A DNA stretch of 64,000 nucleotides from Euonymus europaeus (lineage: Eukaryota > Streptophyta > Magnoliopsida > Celastrales > Celastraceae), in the NCBI GenBank assembly GCA_963580455.1, contig OY756962.1:22953001-23017000 (forward strand), in the 5' to 3' direction. The position numbers and the translations under genes are program-made. This document shows positions 23,617-35,710 of this stretch, piece by piece. How positions within the stretch are numbered: the stretch's first letter is position 1; the number at the start of each line of letters is the position of its first letter. Below the pieces are notes generated by a model. It was not told where the DNA came from, did not search any database, and saw only the letters and a list, made by a program, of their open reading frames with translations.

Positions 23617-24404
23617 GCTCTTAACTATTATAAGTTGTCAAGAATGAGTGTAAGATGTGATCTCTTTGTACAAGTTGCATGAAAATCTGTTGCTGCATTT
23701 GAAAATTTTATGCTTCAATATTGTTGTCTGTACAATATTTTTTACCAACCTGACATTCGTTATCAATTTTTGCAGTATTTGGTCAAACGGACATTTTTTC
23801 TCACTGACAGTATCCATGTTCTTGCTTTATGTATCATGAAAAATGTATTCTTGCATTCCTTGGGTATGCTAATTGTGTCATGCTAGATATCTTGTGTTTT
23901 TCACTTGACAAACTACTCTTCTATGGGTCTCCTGATCTCCTTCAAAACATATTTCTTTATGGTATATTTCAGGACTTAAGGGTGAAGTTTTCTGTAAGGC
24001 CTACTTCTTGTGTAAATGATGAGGACTAGAAGCTACAATCAATAACTAGTTGCTAAAAAAAATACATCTACTTCGTTGTTGTTAGGACTCTCATTCCTAG
24101 GTTTCTCCTTGTCTTCAACCTGCTAAATCACATATCTTGCTCCCAATACTCCATGCTGTAAAACTGAATGCTAAAAGTACTAAAAAGAGATACCCTGCTT
24201 GTCCCTCTTCTCGTCTTAGCAGCAGCTTATTGTGAAGATTGAAAACAGTACTAGGGAGAGGGAGAGATGGATTTGTAGTGTGGGGTTTGGTGGAATATAA
24301 AGGGAATGACAGAGGAGATAGTTGAGGAGGGGTTTGTCTATAAAATTCAAAAGCTCTGGTCAAGATCCTAGTATTGATAATAAGGGAGGCAACTAAGGTA
24401 AGGC
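23617..24404. other. 3' flank of mevalonate kinase
   Basis: T-rich sequence that probably includes the 3' UTR, followed by spacer. The open frames here have no family features. Confidence 0.4.
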
Positions 24405-24548
24405 TTATAAATATCCTTCGACTGTGTAATAGAGTGGCTGATGCCCTGACTTCTCTGAAACACTCGGCCGAATCAGAATCAATCATGTTGGAGTTGGTTC
24501 CCCTTTCATTCATGAATCCGTTTGATTCATGAATTTTTTCTTAAAAAA
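24405..24548 (+). mobile_element. 3'-end fragment of a LINE (RNase H tail)
   Basis: A plus-strand frame reads RLCNRVADALTSLKHSAESE, then SIMLELVPLSF, and stops before an A-run at 24543. The CNRVADALTSLKH pattern is the C-terminal end of the RNase H domain in plant LINEs. Only the tail remains. The rest of the stretch 24549-25554 shows no supported gene beyond the likely 3' UTR of the carrier gene on the minus strand. Confidence 0.7.
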
Positions 24549-25554
24549 ACAGAGAGAATTGATTGGAGGTTAAATGACCTTATTATATTAAAAACCTTAA
24601 GACTGAGGAAATGGTAGATTCAATTTCCAATAGATTAACAATTCAAGTTAACCTAACACAACTGAAATATTGTCTACAAAGACCTCAAATTCAGGATCAC
24701 AGCTTTGACTCTTCCTCTCGCTGTATTCATGTTTCTTTCAGTACCTTCTTCAAGACTTCAAGCATAAGTTTAAATGCTAAATGTCCATGATAATACAATT
24801 TTCTAGGGTTTAGCCAGTTAATTATGTAATCTTTTTATTTGTTCATTATAAAACTGTGTCATGGCCTTTTTAATTAACATCAATATTTTTGGGGGTCAAA
24901 AATGGCATCTTCAGCATTTCTTTTGTTGGTAATGTCACTGCAGTGTATTTTACATAGTTTGTTTCTTCCTATGGACTTGCTTATGCCAGATCTTGACCAG
25001 AAATCACAGAGAGTACTCATGTGGAGGCTTGCTAGCTTTTTCAACATGTAAATACTTTTGCAGGAAGAAAATTCATCACAATACAGAACATATCAACCAG
25101 CTATGAGCCTGTCTAATAATGAAGGTTTCTAGATACACCATTTTCCATGTTTTGCGACAATCAAAGTTCATATCAGCATATCAGTTGACCTTCTATCGGT
25201 ATGAATTCCCCACCATTCATTTTCCGCAACAAAATAATCTAAAAGGCGCGCGAGGAATTCACGATTCATCCCACAAAAGAAAGGGCAAGGGTCAATCAAA
25301 TTTCAGAAGAACATGCCTTGAATACATTGCAGAGAAAACTTCCTGCATTATTAGGTTATTCTCTCAAATCCAAAAACTGTTCCGAGCATCATGCTCCCCT
25401 AGATAATGAATCTTCTCTAACTTCTTGAACTTTTATTTGCTAAGACAGCTTCTCGTTTAGCAAATTGAATAGAGGAAGTCATATGTCTTGTTGGAAACAA
25501 CTGAAGCTCCAATATAAATACATGTGATTTTAAAATTCTGAATGGCCATATTTT

Positions 25555-28500
25555 TCAAGAACCTTTTACTCTACCCCTGGTGAGCAACAAATACCTCCTG
25601 ATTGCAAGTATAAGGACCCAAGTCGTCGCAGTGATTTTTTCCTTGATCATCAAAAGCAATGCTGAACTTAGGACAGTCTTCAATATCTGAGCATGTAATC
25701 CCTTAAAAAACCCCATAAAACCCTCCTTCCCCCAAATAGCATATATAACTCCAGGCACTGTTTTTTGGGGTTTTGGATGAGCTTTCTTTGCGTCATCATC
25801 ATTTGAATCTGCAGCTTGAATCATTACCTTACACCTGAAGGTATTAATCTCAATTAGCTTAATATAGCAACCAAACCATCAATTGTGACAAAAAGAGAGA
25901 GCAGTGATGGACCTGATCGCAGGGTATGTCAAAATGGTGGCAATGCTCTTTGCGAGTGCCCCTAACATAAACGCGCTGAAGGCAGAAAGAGCCTCTGATG
26001 ATGAACCCTTGACCCCTTTAGTTTGTTTTGCATTCAAGAGCCTTTGTTTCAACTGATCAAATACAGTATACTGCAGTATATACAACAATTTCAAACTCAG
26101 CCTGTCTTTCTTCTCCCAATCAAAATCCTAAGTGGAATGTCACTTAAAACATTTTGATACCATATTGTGACCGTGCTGAATAAAACAGTCACAACGTATA
26201 ACTTTAAACTACAAGAGTGGGTCAAGTACCTGAATTGCAGGGTTAGAGGTCAGCAAAAGAGAGATCCCAAGGCCATCAAATGCATCACTCCAAGTACCCT
26301 CTGTCAGGGTTTTCCACAGACCTTTGGATTTCCCAAAATCACTTGTCTGCATTCTTGAGGCGGCTGTATCCAGAGGCTACAGCATGACAAAACGCATGGT
26401 ATAATATCAAGCACCCAAGATTAAAAAATGAATACTATTTCTTTAAGAGAAGACAAACAAAGAAATTTGACATCAAAAAACTATTATTTCACAATTTCCA
26501 TTTATCCATGTTTGAAAGGTAAATATTCTTAGTATTGATATTTTATTGGATAGAAGCTGCACTGATGCTTTGGTGAGGGTTTCAAATTCTACATTGCAAC
26601 ACCTATAATCGCAGTAGCGTAGGCTCATTTCTTTTCTACTTCTTTCTATTGCAAAAGCAAGAATTATCAAAAGAAATTGCACTTTTGCAGCAACTTGGAG
26701 TGGGTGTCAAGAAAACTTCAATAATGCACAATATCCCAGACACAAAAAATACTATCTTAGTATGCTAAACTGCACCCTAATTCAGAGTTTTATAACTGTA
26801 AATCTGAATATCTTACATTTGGCAAATTTATATACAGAAAAGATAACAAATACACATTTTAGCTTGCAGTGCCACAGCAATTCAGGTTCCATGTGCAGTG
26901 AAAATATTACTTCTTGAAGCCAGTAAGAACATTTGTGAACAAATGACTTCCGAAGCATGGACTAATAAAATAAGGAAAATTTATCGAGAAAAGCAGAGGA
27001 ACTAGCCAATTGATGGCTCACCTGAGTAATTATTGCAGTGCAAGCCCCAGCAGCAGCAGCAATTACCAAGTTTGCTTTTGTCCCAATTGATTTATAACCA
27101 CTCCACTGCAAATACGTTCTTTTGAAGTAACTATACCCGTAGAAGTATATAAACTGTGAAACAAAGGACTGCAAATTTTTCGTCCCAAGGCCCTGGTATA
27201 ATGAAAGAACTTGATGCGTTGAAATTGCTTCCCTCAAAACATCTGAGAGGTTCCTGTACAAGGAAAGGGAAAATTAAAGAAAGTAAACTATAAGTCAATT
27301 CTGTGAAGTTCTTTTGGCTAAATAACCAATTCTTTTACGTGGTAAGTTCACTGCACAGCGAGTATTGAAAAACTGTCAAGAAACAAAATCATCTAGAGTA
27401 GTAAGCTCGGGTGGTGAACACATAGAGATGTCGATTAAATGTATTACTTTTACAGCTTGTAAAAGGATGTAGAAAAGCAGCTGAATAATCCAGAAAAGTG
27501 AACAAGGTGACTGTTCTTGACAAACTTCATGGAAATGTATCATCACATTCACATGCTAGCAAGCATAATTCATTCCCATCAGGAATTTAGCTAAGGGAGA
27601 TATTACTTAAAATAAAAGGACCTATGAAATGTTCAAACAGATGTTCTGAATGCTATGGGCTGAAGATTAAAATAAAACAGAAAAAGAAATTACCCAAACA
27701 CCCCATTTGCTCATGTAATGTCAAACACTCGATTAAAAACTCAAATCACATGAAAAATAGAATGCTAAAGAGGAAGAGATAACTAATAAACATACATTCC
27801 AATGTTTATTGGATTTTCTTCATTTCAACATTTCCTTTCTCTCTTTTGACAGGAGAAAAATTCTATCAATTTTGACTCATTTAATAAACATACACAACAG
27901 CTCGTAGATGATTAAAATCAGTTGTTGTCAGTTTATTTTGTTAATTTGTATAGTGCCTACGACATAGTAGGCTATTCTAATCTTAGAACTAGAAGATCTA
28001 ATTAATGTTTACGAAAAAAATATGAATCTTTTAAACTCTGCCAGGTAACCTTGAGGATCCCAAGCCTGAATAAAGTTGGAGTGCTGCATAGGCTGGCAAC
28101 CATCATAAAATTTGCCAAACTTTAAAAGGATGATCCAAAATGAGAGTTATTAGCGAGTTTCCTTATCCATTTACGAGTTTCTTCATCTCATTTAAGTTCC
28201 TTTTATTAAATACTAACTAGCATGTTAATATTCCTACTAGCCTCCACTGGTTTACACACTCATCCACGACCACAATAAGCCAAAATAATCTTCAAAATCA
28301 ATCCTTTCAAAGATTTTTCTTATAAGAAAATCAATCCTTTTAAGATGCCCATAAATTTAATGAAAACTCCATATCCAGCCAATACCAATCATGAAGCCTC
28401 ATATAAGGCCAACAGCAGAGACATAACAAGAACTGATAGAATTTGCTTCTTAACTCTATCCAGTTCATCTAAAATTTAAATCAGAAACACTAAGAACACT

Positions 28501-28779
28501 AATTTACAAAGAGCTCATGATTAAAAAACAAACATCAAATAAAAACACAATATACAATCACAAATCACCAATCACTGGATCGCAATCATACCCAGATCAA
28601 CAACCCGTAAAATAAGAAGACGTAGAGATGGGTTACCTATATTTTTGTTGGCCATGAGCGCGAGCCTCAGCTTGGTACTTGGTCTTACAGGTGTCAAGAG
28701 GGTATAAAATGGTAGTGCTCAACAGTGATCCAATGGCACCTGAAGTTGCCTCCGATATTGATTCGAGATCAACCCCCAT
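25555..28779 (-). CDS. PNC1: peroxisomal adenine nucleotide carrier (mitochondrial carrier family)
   Basis: Encodes a 319-residue member of the mitochondrial carrier family that matches plant PNC1/PNC2 (about 322 residues), which import ATP into peroxisomes in exchange for ADP/AMP and so support fatty acid activation and beta-oxidation. Minus-strand exons in order: 28779-28637, 27253-27022, 26376-26230, 26070-25913, 25834-25555; phases agree at every junction. The protein begins [20 protein letters not shown]. Three carrier repeats are visible, with signatures [19 protein letters not shown] and YPAIRCKVM, the last one altered as in other PNCs. Six membrane spans are expected. The C-terminus [16 protein letters not shown] ends without the long tail of some relatives. 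PNC1 and PNC2 cannot be told apart by eye. Confidence 0.93.
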
Positions 28780-28947
28780 CTTCAATATCTATTCGTCAAT
28801 TTCAACGCCAACCCATAAGGCCATACCCATGTGTGTCCTACGTGTGCCGTGTGCGTCTAAGAGTAGCACATGCAATGATTCAAGATTGTTGTCTCCGTTA
28901 AATTATTTGTGGATCCTATATTTATCACACAAAAATTCAAATCACAT

Positions 28948-29200
28948 ACATCTTTCAATACAGTTATATTAGCAAAATACATATTTCAATACAATCACAT
29001 CAGCAAAATACATCTCTCAATACAATTATTCCTTTCTCTATTATCTAAACCAACTATTTTCCTTTCCTACATCTTTTCCACAATAAAATTACACAAAAAT
29101 CAAGATTGATCCCATCAAAACACATCTTTCAATACAACCACATCAATAAAACACATATTCTAATACAGCCACATCATCAAAAAAACACATTTCAATAATA
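28948..29200 (+). repeat. 31-bp minisatellite in two clusters
   Basis: Units starting ACATCTTTCAATACA lie at 28948, 28979 and 29010 (31-bp spacing) and again at 29122, 29153 and 29187. The two clusters are separated by about 80 bp of pyrimidine-rich sequence. The array lies upstream of the carrier gene start, within what should be its promoter. Confidence 0.8.
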
Positions 29201-30547
29201 TTTAATGTCCCCATTAAACACACACCATTGCATATGACAATAACTATGATATGAGAGAGACGCAGAGACAGACGGGGTTTTGTAGGGGAAAATGCCAAAA
29301 TGGGATCCAGGAAAGAAGATGAGTGTGACGTGGAAAAACATGGACGGAAATTTGGCGTTATCACGGGATTTTGAATAAACGTGCTGGAAAAACTAACGGC
29401 CATGTGACGGGGGTAGTTGACGTTTACTTTTTTTTTCCTTCCTTTTGTGGTGGTCCGATCCAATAATATTTCGAGTCGGCCATGAATTTTATTTTTAGGT
29501 GACATTTGTGCAATGTTATTTAAACATAATTATGGCAGTCAAAAAAAAATCAATCGAAACCGAAATGATTGGTTGTTTTTTTAAAAAAATATTTTTTTTT
29601 CTTCAAAAATCGATAAAAAATCCTATCAAAAATAAAAAACCGACATACAACTAATCTCTTTTTTAGTTCTAATTTCTCGTTTGGTGAAGCTTATTTTTAT
29701 AATTTCAACGCTAGCTTATAAACTCTGAAAAATAAGCTAGTTTATAAGTTATAAAATAAGCTCATAAGCATTTGATAAAACTTATAACGGGCTTTAGTTT
29801 ATAAGTTGTGAAGAGACAGAAGAGTGAAAACTCTATTTTATTTGCACATTTTTAATATTTATAACTATAATTTAATATAACTATATAAATTATTATCAAT
29901 TTAATATAAATATATATTATAAATATATATATATATAGATATTTTATATAAATAATATCAATATCAATATCTTAAGTTAAATAAAAAGTATTTCTTTATG
30001 ATTTTAAAAAAATTTGAACTTAATTTATTTTATTAATTATTGTAAGGTTTATTATATGATACTATGTTTGACCAATGTAATTATCAAATTTAGAATTGTT
30101 GGAATCCACATTAGGTTAGAATGCATGTTGATTTAAAACTGAAGATCAAACAATATTGTCATATATAACCTGCATGTATCATACATGAACTAACACTGAT
30201 TCACGTAGCCTACATAAGTATCAGATTTTGAAAACTTGCATCTTAGGAATGATTATCTTTTCTTATTAAGATTTATCTATTTTCCTATTTTTAGACATAA
30301 TCATTTCCTTACATTAAGGAAATGTTTCCTAATCTTTTATGGTCTTGATTCCAAGATTAGGACACAATCATTTTCCTAATTTCGTGGGTTAATATTATGT
30401 ATATATTTCAGGCCATTATATAGGATTTTATGGGTTCCTATATATGTTATATATATATTATTTTTGGTAACCAAACAACCTTAAATCTTTTACTCGCATA
30501 TTTTGAATCGAAAGCTATTGTTTTTTAGCGAGTTTGTTTTTCAATGT
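29201..30547. other. AT-rich intergenic sequence, possible hAT-like remnant
   Basis: No gene is supported; the minus-strand open frame at 29143-29505 has no family features. Near 29680-29850 the words GCTTATTTT, CTTATAAA and AAGCTCATAAGC recur, a pattern seen in hAT-type MITEs, and GTTTGGT near 29684 has a possible inverse near 30466. I could not define ends or a target duplication. Confidence 0.3.
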
Positions 30548-30697
30548 TTTTTTTTTTGAAATGAAATTTTATTAACTCAAAAGATCAAAATACAACACAT
30601 CTATCAAAAAGGAAGGAGAAACAAACTCCCACCTCCCAAAATCTGACAAAGAAAGAGTTGCCCTAGCTAATGCATGAGCCGCACCATTCACATAATC
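30548..30697 (-). mobile_element. 3'-end fragment of a LINE (RNase H tail), minus strand
   Basis: Read on the minus strand the frame gives VNGAAHALARATLSLSDFG, then RWEFVSPSF, followed by a stop, a short 3' UTR and an A-run (T-run at 30548-30558). NGAAHALARATLS is the typical RNase H C-terminal pattern of plant LINEs. The tail length and orientation fit a severely 5'-truncated insertion. I found no clear target duplication. Confidence 0.7.
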
Positions 30698-31350
30698 CTA
30701 TTATAATCATTCATGCATAACACTTTGAGGACATCCTTGTATGTTATTGAAATTTGAAAATTTCAGTGCGACTCTGAAGCATCGTATGGAAGGATCTACT
30801 TGTGATAGGGTGTATCGAGCGACTCGAGCAAGAAATTAGTGGAGGTGATGTGAATACTAGTTTTAGGAATATTATTGTAACCCATTTGAATAGTAGATTA
30901 CTTCAAGGTTTGTGACTTTAGAAACCCGATTTTTTTTCCTGTATTGAATTTTCCTCATAGAATCTGTATGTCGCACTATTTGATATTTTAATATTCATAT
31001 TTTTTGTTAAAGTCTTGAATTTTTTTACGACAAATTATTATTCCTTGTAATAGAGTGTTTTCAGAATATATGAAAATTTGTAAAGGATAATTGTTATATA
31101 TAAATATGTAATGTTTTATTACTTGAAACTATTAATGGGAGAGATTATCTTCGAAAATAAATACGTGCCGCTTGAGAAAGGTCCAAGCGCACGATACCTG
31201 AGATGAATCGAAATATCAGGGTAAGAAAGCTATGTTTCTTATCCATAGAATTAATTAGATCTTTTAAAATTTTCAAATAGATCCAGTTTAGGACCTTAGG
31301 TAGCCCACGGAAATAGATCCTGACTATTCCCTTTTCATATATGATAGATC
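30698..31350. other. intergenic, no gene seen
   Basis: AT-rich DNA with no recognisable coding or repeat structure. Confidence 0.4.
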
Positions 31351-31370
31351 AGAATATTCTCATATATGTC

Positions 31371-31556
31371 CTCGGGGTATATGATCCAACAGTAAACTGG
31401 GGGCGTGACCCTTAAGTGAGAGTAGTAGCGTGCTTTGGTGTTCGGTTCGAGTCTCACCAGAGACACGCTCTTAATGCTCAGCGCTGGTGGGTCGCTCTAC
31501 TCCTTAGCCCAGGACAGAGTGGGGATAGGACGGGTTCTTGGATCCTGTCTCAATCA
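31371..31556 (+). mobile_element. tRNA-type SINE, copy 1
   Basis: A 186-bp element is flanked by 20-bp direct repeats that differ at two positions (31351-31370 and 31557-31576, each starting AGAATATTC and ending ATATATGTC). Inside it carries a B-box-like GGTTCGAGTCTC near 31444 and an upstream tRNA-like stretch with AAGTGAGAGTAGTAGCG that could hold an A box. The same element occurs inverted at 54353-54588, with its own 20-bp duplication. Two copies with different flanking duplications show retroposition; the B box points to a Pol III origin. There is no coding capacity. Confidence 0.82.
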
Positions 31557-31576
31557 AGAATATTCGGATATATGTC

Positions 31577-32329
31577 ATCGGCAAAAATCAATTGGTAATA
31601 CTAGTTGTACATAAGATTTGGTATCCATAATGTACATAATACACATGGCAGTCCACGTTGGCAATGTAGTCAGATATTTTGAACTTTGAAATTTCAAAAG
31701 TGGTCATTATTACACTTTTAACTGTGGTATGGTAACTCTAGTTACCGGCACATTTTACGACAAAAAATGAAGCCAGCTCCAGAAGTGTAACCAGAAGAAC
31801 ATTGGACTCAAAAAGCACCTTAAGGAAGCTGCGAAAAATCTTCTAATTTTTACCCATTGTTTCTCCAACGGTGATTCCTACTATCGGCCATAACAATGAA
31901 ATTTGTTCGAGTTTGACACTGCATCATTACAGTTGAGCCTGCAACGAAGGTATATTGTATTAGTTTAAAGCTTTGTGGTGTTGGGTCACTCTTTTCTTGA
32001 TTCTATTCATGTTTTTATGCGGAGAGTAAGAAATTTACACTCCTTCTGTAAAACATTGTGGTATGGGAATGTGAATATTACATTGCGATCGTTGATTACA
32101 TTGCAATCCTTGAATATGGTGCATTTCCTTGACCTATGTATCGACCAGTTTGATTATGGAAAATCACTTTCTTGGGTTTAAATGAATTCTGTGTATTGGA
32201 ATACACTCTCCTCCCACAAAAAACATTGTGTTTGTTAAAATGTTTAATTGAGTCATTGAGGGGTTATTAATTAAATTTTGTTTTTGTTTCTATGTATTCA
32301 ATGTAAAGGGGTTGCTACGCTGGGGAAGT
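31577..32329. other. intergenic, no gene seen
   Basis: AT-rich sequence without supported features. It may belong to the decayed element that holds the Ulp1 and FAR1 remnants further on. Confidence 0.3.
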
Positions 32330-33020
32330 TGTTGATTACACTGTGTTATTTTGAATTTTTTTATATTGAAATTTGATTACATTGTGGTTGTTGTGAAGTA
32401 ATAAAACTTTTTCAATGTTCCTAGTTACATTGGTTGATGGTTTTGGGTTGGCTTGTGCTGAATTTAAGTAGAAGTTAGTGTTTGATGCGAAGTTACTACA
32501 TCAGTCAATAAATAGTGTGTCATTTTAGGATTACATTTTCCTTATTGTGGGTTTATGCATTGTGTTTTTTTTAGGATTACATTGTGCTAATATTGAAGGT
32601 TTAAAATTGAACTTTGAGTACAAGTTGGTTTTTTTATGGCTTTCAAGTTTTTTGAATGTCTTTATTGACATTGGGGAGTAACGTGGTTGATAGATTTGGG
32701 TTGGGATTGTTCCAATTTAAAATTTGTTTATTTTATGATGCCAAATTATTGCACAAGTCCATTGGCGCTGTGATTTGTGAGGATGACATTTTGCTTATTG
32801 TCGGTTGTTGTATTCTGATTTGTGAGGAATACATTGTGCTTATATGAAGTTTTTAGATTCAAATTTGATTACATGGTCGTTGTTTGAAAGCTCTCAAGCT
32901 TTTTTAATGCCTATATTTACATTGATTAGTTAATTTCTTGATGGTTTTGGGTTGGGTTGGCATCAAATCAATTAATTTTTGATTGTTGAGCCAAATAACT
33001 GCACAACTCTGTAGACAGTG
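32330..33020 (+). repeat. three diverged ~251-bp tandem repeats
   Basis: The word GGTTTTGGGTTGG or a close form recurs at about 32440, 32692 and 32943, a spacing of ~251 bp. Around each lie matching texts such as GATTACATTGTG, CAAGTTTTTTGAATG-like and CACAAGTCC-like stretches in the same order. The units are strongly diverged, so the array is old. Short GATTACATTG words continue to 33130, including a 25-bp direct repeat around 33100-33140. No open frame is conserved between units. Confidence 0.65.
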
Positions 33021-33308
33021 GATAAGCATGGGTGATGACGTTGTCCCAAGGTTAATATTACATTGAATGTTTACAATGCTAGTACATTGGAAGATTATAT
33101 GTTACATTGCGTTTATGCATTATATGTTACATTGCGTTTATGCATTTTTGACATACTGGATCCTAGTCAACGCATAAAACCACCACTTTTGACAATTTGG
33201 GACACACCCCAACAAGTTGATGCATTGTGAGTGTTACGTAACAATTTGATAATGTTTTAATTTTGGTATAATGGCACTAACTACACAGGACATTGCATTG
33301 TTTGCGGG

Positions 33309-33467
33309 GTTGACTGTGGCATTATATGCATATACATCATGGACTCCATCTGTAGACATCGTGAAATATTAAAAAAGCTTCAAAGGGATGAAATTCTCAA
33401 GTTTCGAGCTAATCTTATTCATAGTTTCTTGAACGATCCGAAGCGCGGGTGGAATGTCCAATACTGA
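33309..33467 (+). pseudogene. C-terminal remnant of a Ulp1-type cysteine protease (C48)
   Basis: The frame reads VDCGIICIYIMDSICRHREI and goes on to FRANLIHSFLNDPKRGWNV before a stop. The DCG with its catalytic Cys, followed by a hydrophobic helix and a charged C-terminal helix, is the end of the Ulp1/SENP fold as found in plant Mutator-like elements and related domesticated copies. The catalytic His and Asp regions are not found upstream. The base run TTTGCGG just before could be a mutated TTTGCAG splice acceptor. It is a fragment, probably of a transposon-borne protease. Confidence 0.55.
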
Positions 33468-33758
33468 TAATATCTTTTTATGATTAACAATTTATTAGTT
33501 GTGCTCTTTTGTTGGACTAATTAACCTAAACTTGGACATGTTTTAATGTGTAATGATTAAACTAGCACATTAATGTCTATGGTATATTGTTTGTTATCTG
33601 TTATCTTCACTTTATTACAATACTTTATGAAGTTGCCTATATTGATGGTAATGTGTCACATAAATTTAAACCAGGCTTAAAAGATCATGAATTAATGCAA
33701 ATGACAATGAAAATAATAATAATAATGTGTACTAACAATACAATAGACAACTGCACTT

Positions 33759-35710
33759 GGTTGTTAGGCAGTGCAATGCAAAATGCACTGATTAGTTTGA
33801 GACAATTTATTCGGAGATGTAATGTTTTATATTGCATTGCATTTTTAACATAAGGGATAAGTATCAAAAACACCCTTAAAGTTACGTTTTTGGGTCAATT
33901 TGGCCCTTAAATTTTTTTCCTGATCAAAACGATCCTCCAACTTTCTAAAATGGCCACGTTAGCCTTTGATTGCAGATTCCGTCAAATAATGCTAATGTGT
34001 CCGTTAATATGCTGATGTGGATTTTTTTTTTAAATTTTTTTGTCAAACCATTCATCTTCTCCGATGAACTTCATCTACTCCGATGAACCTATTGTTTATC
34101 ATATCTATTTGAATTTGAGAAAGAATATATGCTGGAAACAAGCTATTTAATGGAAAAAGCATCCTAAATTTTGGAGTTGAAATCAAACCGTTCAAATTCT
34201 CACAGGCATTATGTCGAGCACCTTGTGGGTGCGCATCTTGCCATGGATCACGAGGGTGTTTTCAGTTTTCACGCCTCCCATTTGCAGTATTTCCAAGTTC
34301 AATGTAAAGTACACTAACACATACGAGAGTGCAAAGAAGAGGGCGTAAAGAAATTGTAGTATTTCCCTCTTTTTGACGATTTTTGAAACTTTCTCCTTCT
34401 TCTTCAACAACATCTACTTCAAGCTTGCAATTTGAGCAATCAAGACAGCGAATTTCAAAAAAATGTAGTTGAAAAACAAATTAGTCAATAGATTGGATAT
34501 GCACCTTCAAATAACGTGATTGAATCAGGTACTGATTACAAAACAGAAAAAGCATGATCTAAAAAGAATAGGTATCCCTGGGCTTAGTGATGTGTCCGAC
34601 AAAGGGTCTTCGGAGAGGAAGCAATAGGGCAGCGTCGATTGCCGTTAGGTGGTACTCATGGAACTGGACCATCGGCGGTGGTACTGACACGAAGATACGA
34701 CAACAGAAGATATAAATTTTAGATTTTTTAAAATAACTCATGACACATGTCGTTATTTTATTAGTCAAAACCATGTCAGCAATAACATGTAAACACACTA
34801 ACGACCACGTCATCATATTCTAACGTAATTTAATCAAAAGGGCTAAAGTGGCCCATTTTAGAAAGTTGAAGGGTCGATTTGGTCTGGGAAAAATTTTAGG
34901 GGCCAAATTGACCCAAAAACGTAACTTCAAGGGTGTTTATGATACTTATCCCTTAACATAATGTATTAACAAATAATGCAATGCATTTAACCCCTGTCCA
35001 AATAAGGAAAAAAAACTCAGGCACTGCCTTATGCAATAAGGATAAACCGAACACACAAATACTTAGTAAAACAATAAATATTACGAATACGATTCGTTAA
35101 AACCATTAACCTTAGTATAGCAAAAAAGAAAAAGCATACCCTACATCCCAGTTCTCATTAATAATTTACATAGCATAACATTAACCTCATATCAATAACA
35201 CTAACATAACACAAAATTCAGGGTATCTGCTTATCCTCTTGTCTTTAAGTTGATGCTCCTGTTGTGCTGCACTAGGTTGTTAGGCAGTGCAATGCACTGA
35301 TTAGTTTGAGACAATGTATTGGGAGATATAATGTTTTATATTGCATTGCATTTTTATCATAATGTATTAACAAATAATGCAATGCATTTAACCCTTGTCC
35401 AAATAAGGGAAAAAAAACTTAGACACTGCCTAATGCAATAAGGATCAACCGAACACACAAAAACTTAGAAAAACAATAAATATTACGAATACGATTCATT
35501 AAAACCATTAACCTCAGTATAGGAAAAAAGAAAAAGCATACCTTACATCCCAGTTCTCATTAATAACTTACATAGCATAACATTAACCTCATATCAATAA
35601 CACTAACATAACACAAAAATCAAGGTATCTGCTCATCCTCTTGTCTTTGAGTTGATGCTCCTGCTGTGCTGCACTAGGTTGTTAGGCAGTGCAATGCACT
35701 GATTAGTTTG
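33759..35710. repeat. ~402-bp tandem repeat, two units plus a stub, first unit interrupted
   Basis: GGTTGTTAGGCAGTGCAATG begins units at 33759, 35275 and 35677. Units two and three are 402 bp apart; the first spans 1516 bp but becomes ~408 bp once the Mutator-like element and its 9-bp duplication are subtracted. The third unit keeps only ~34 bp before running into the FAR1-like exon. The two full units are highly similar. Confidence 0.88.
33854..34952. mobile_element. Mutator-like non-autonomous element (long terminal inverted repeats)
   Basis: The left end starts GGGATAAGTATCAAAAACAC and the right end, inverted, starts GGGATAAGTATCATAAACAC; similarity continues for roughly 100 bp on each side. 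The 9-bp sequence TTAACATAA flanks both ends (33845-33853 and 34953-34961), the target size typical of the Mutator superfamily. The 1099-bp element has no transposase. Its inside holds short minus-strand open frames (34192-34413, 34559-34816), one with a hydrophobic run FLYALFFALSYVLVYFTLNL; captured host DNA is possible but not shown. Confidence 0.9.

Noticed and set aside
24115..24513. 132-codon minus-strand open frame
   Set aside because: It is antisense to a LINE RNase H tail; the plus-strand reading is the recognisable one.
25119..25406. 95-codon plus-strand frame near the 3' end of the carrier gene
   Set aside because: No family features; it lies in the likely 3' UTR or flank of the minus-strand gene.
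28948..29200. CRISPR-like regular spacing of the 31-bp repeats
   Set aside because: The units are contiguous tandem repeats without unique spacers, in a plant genome.
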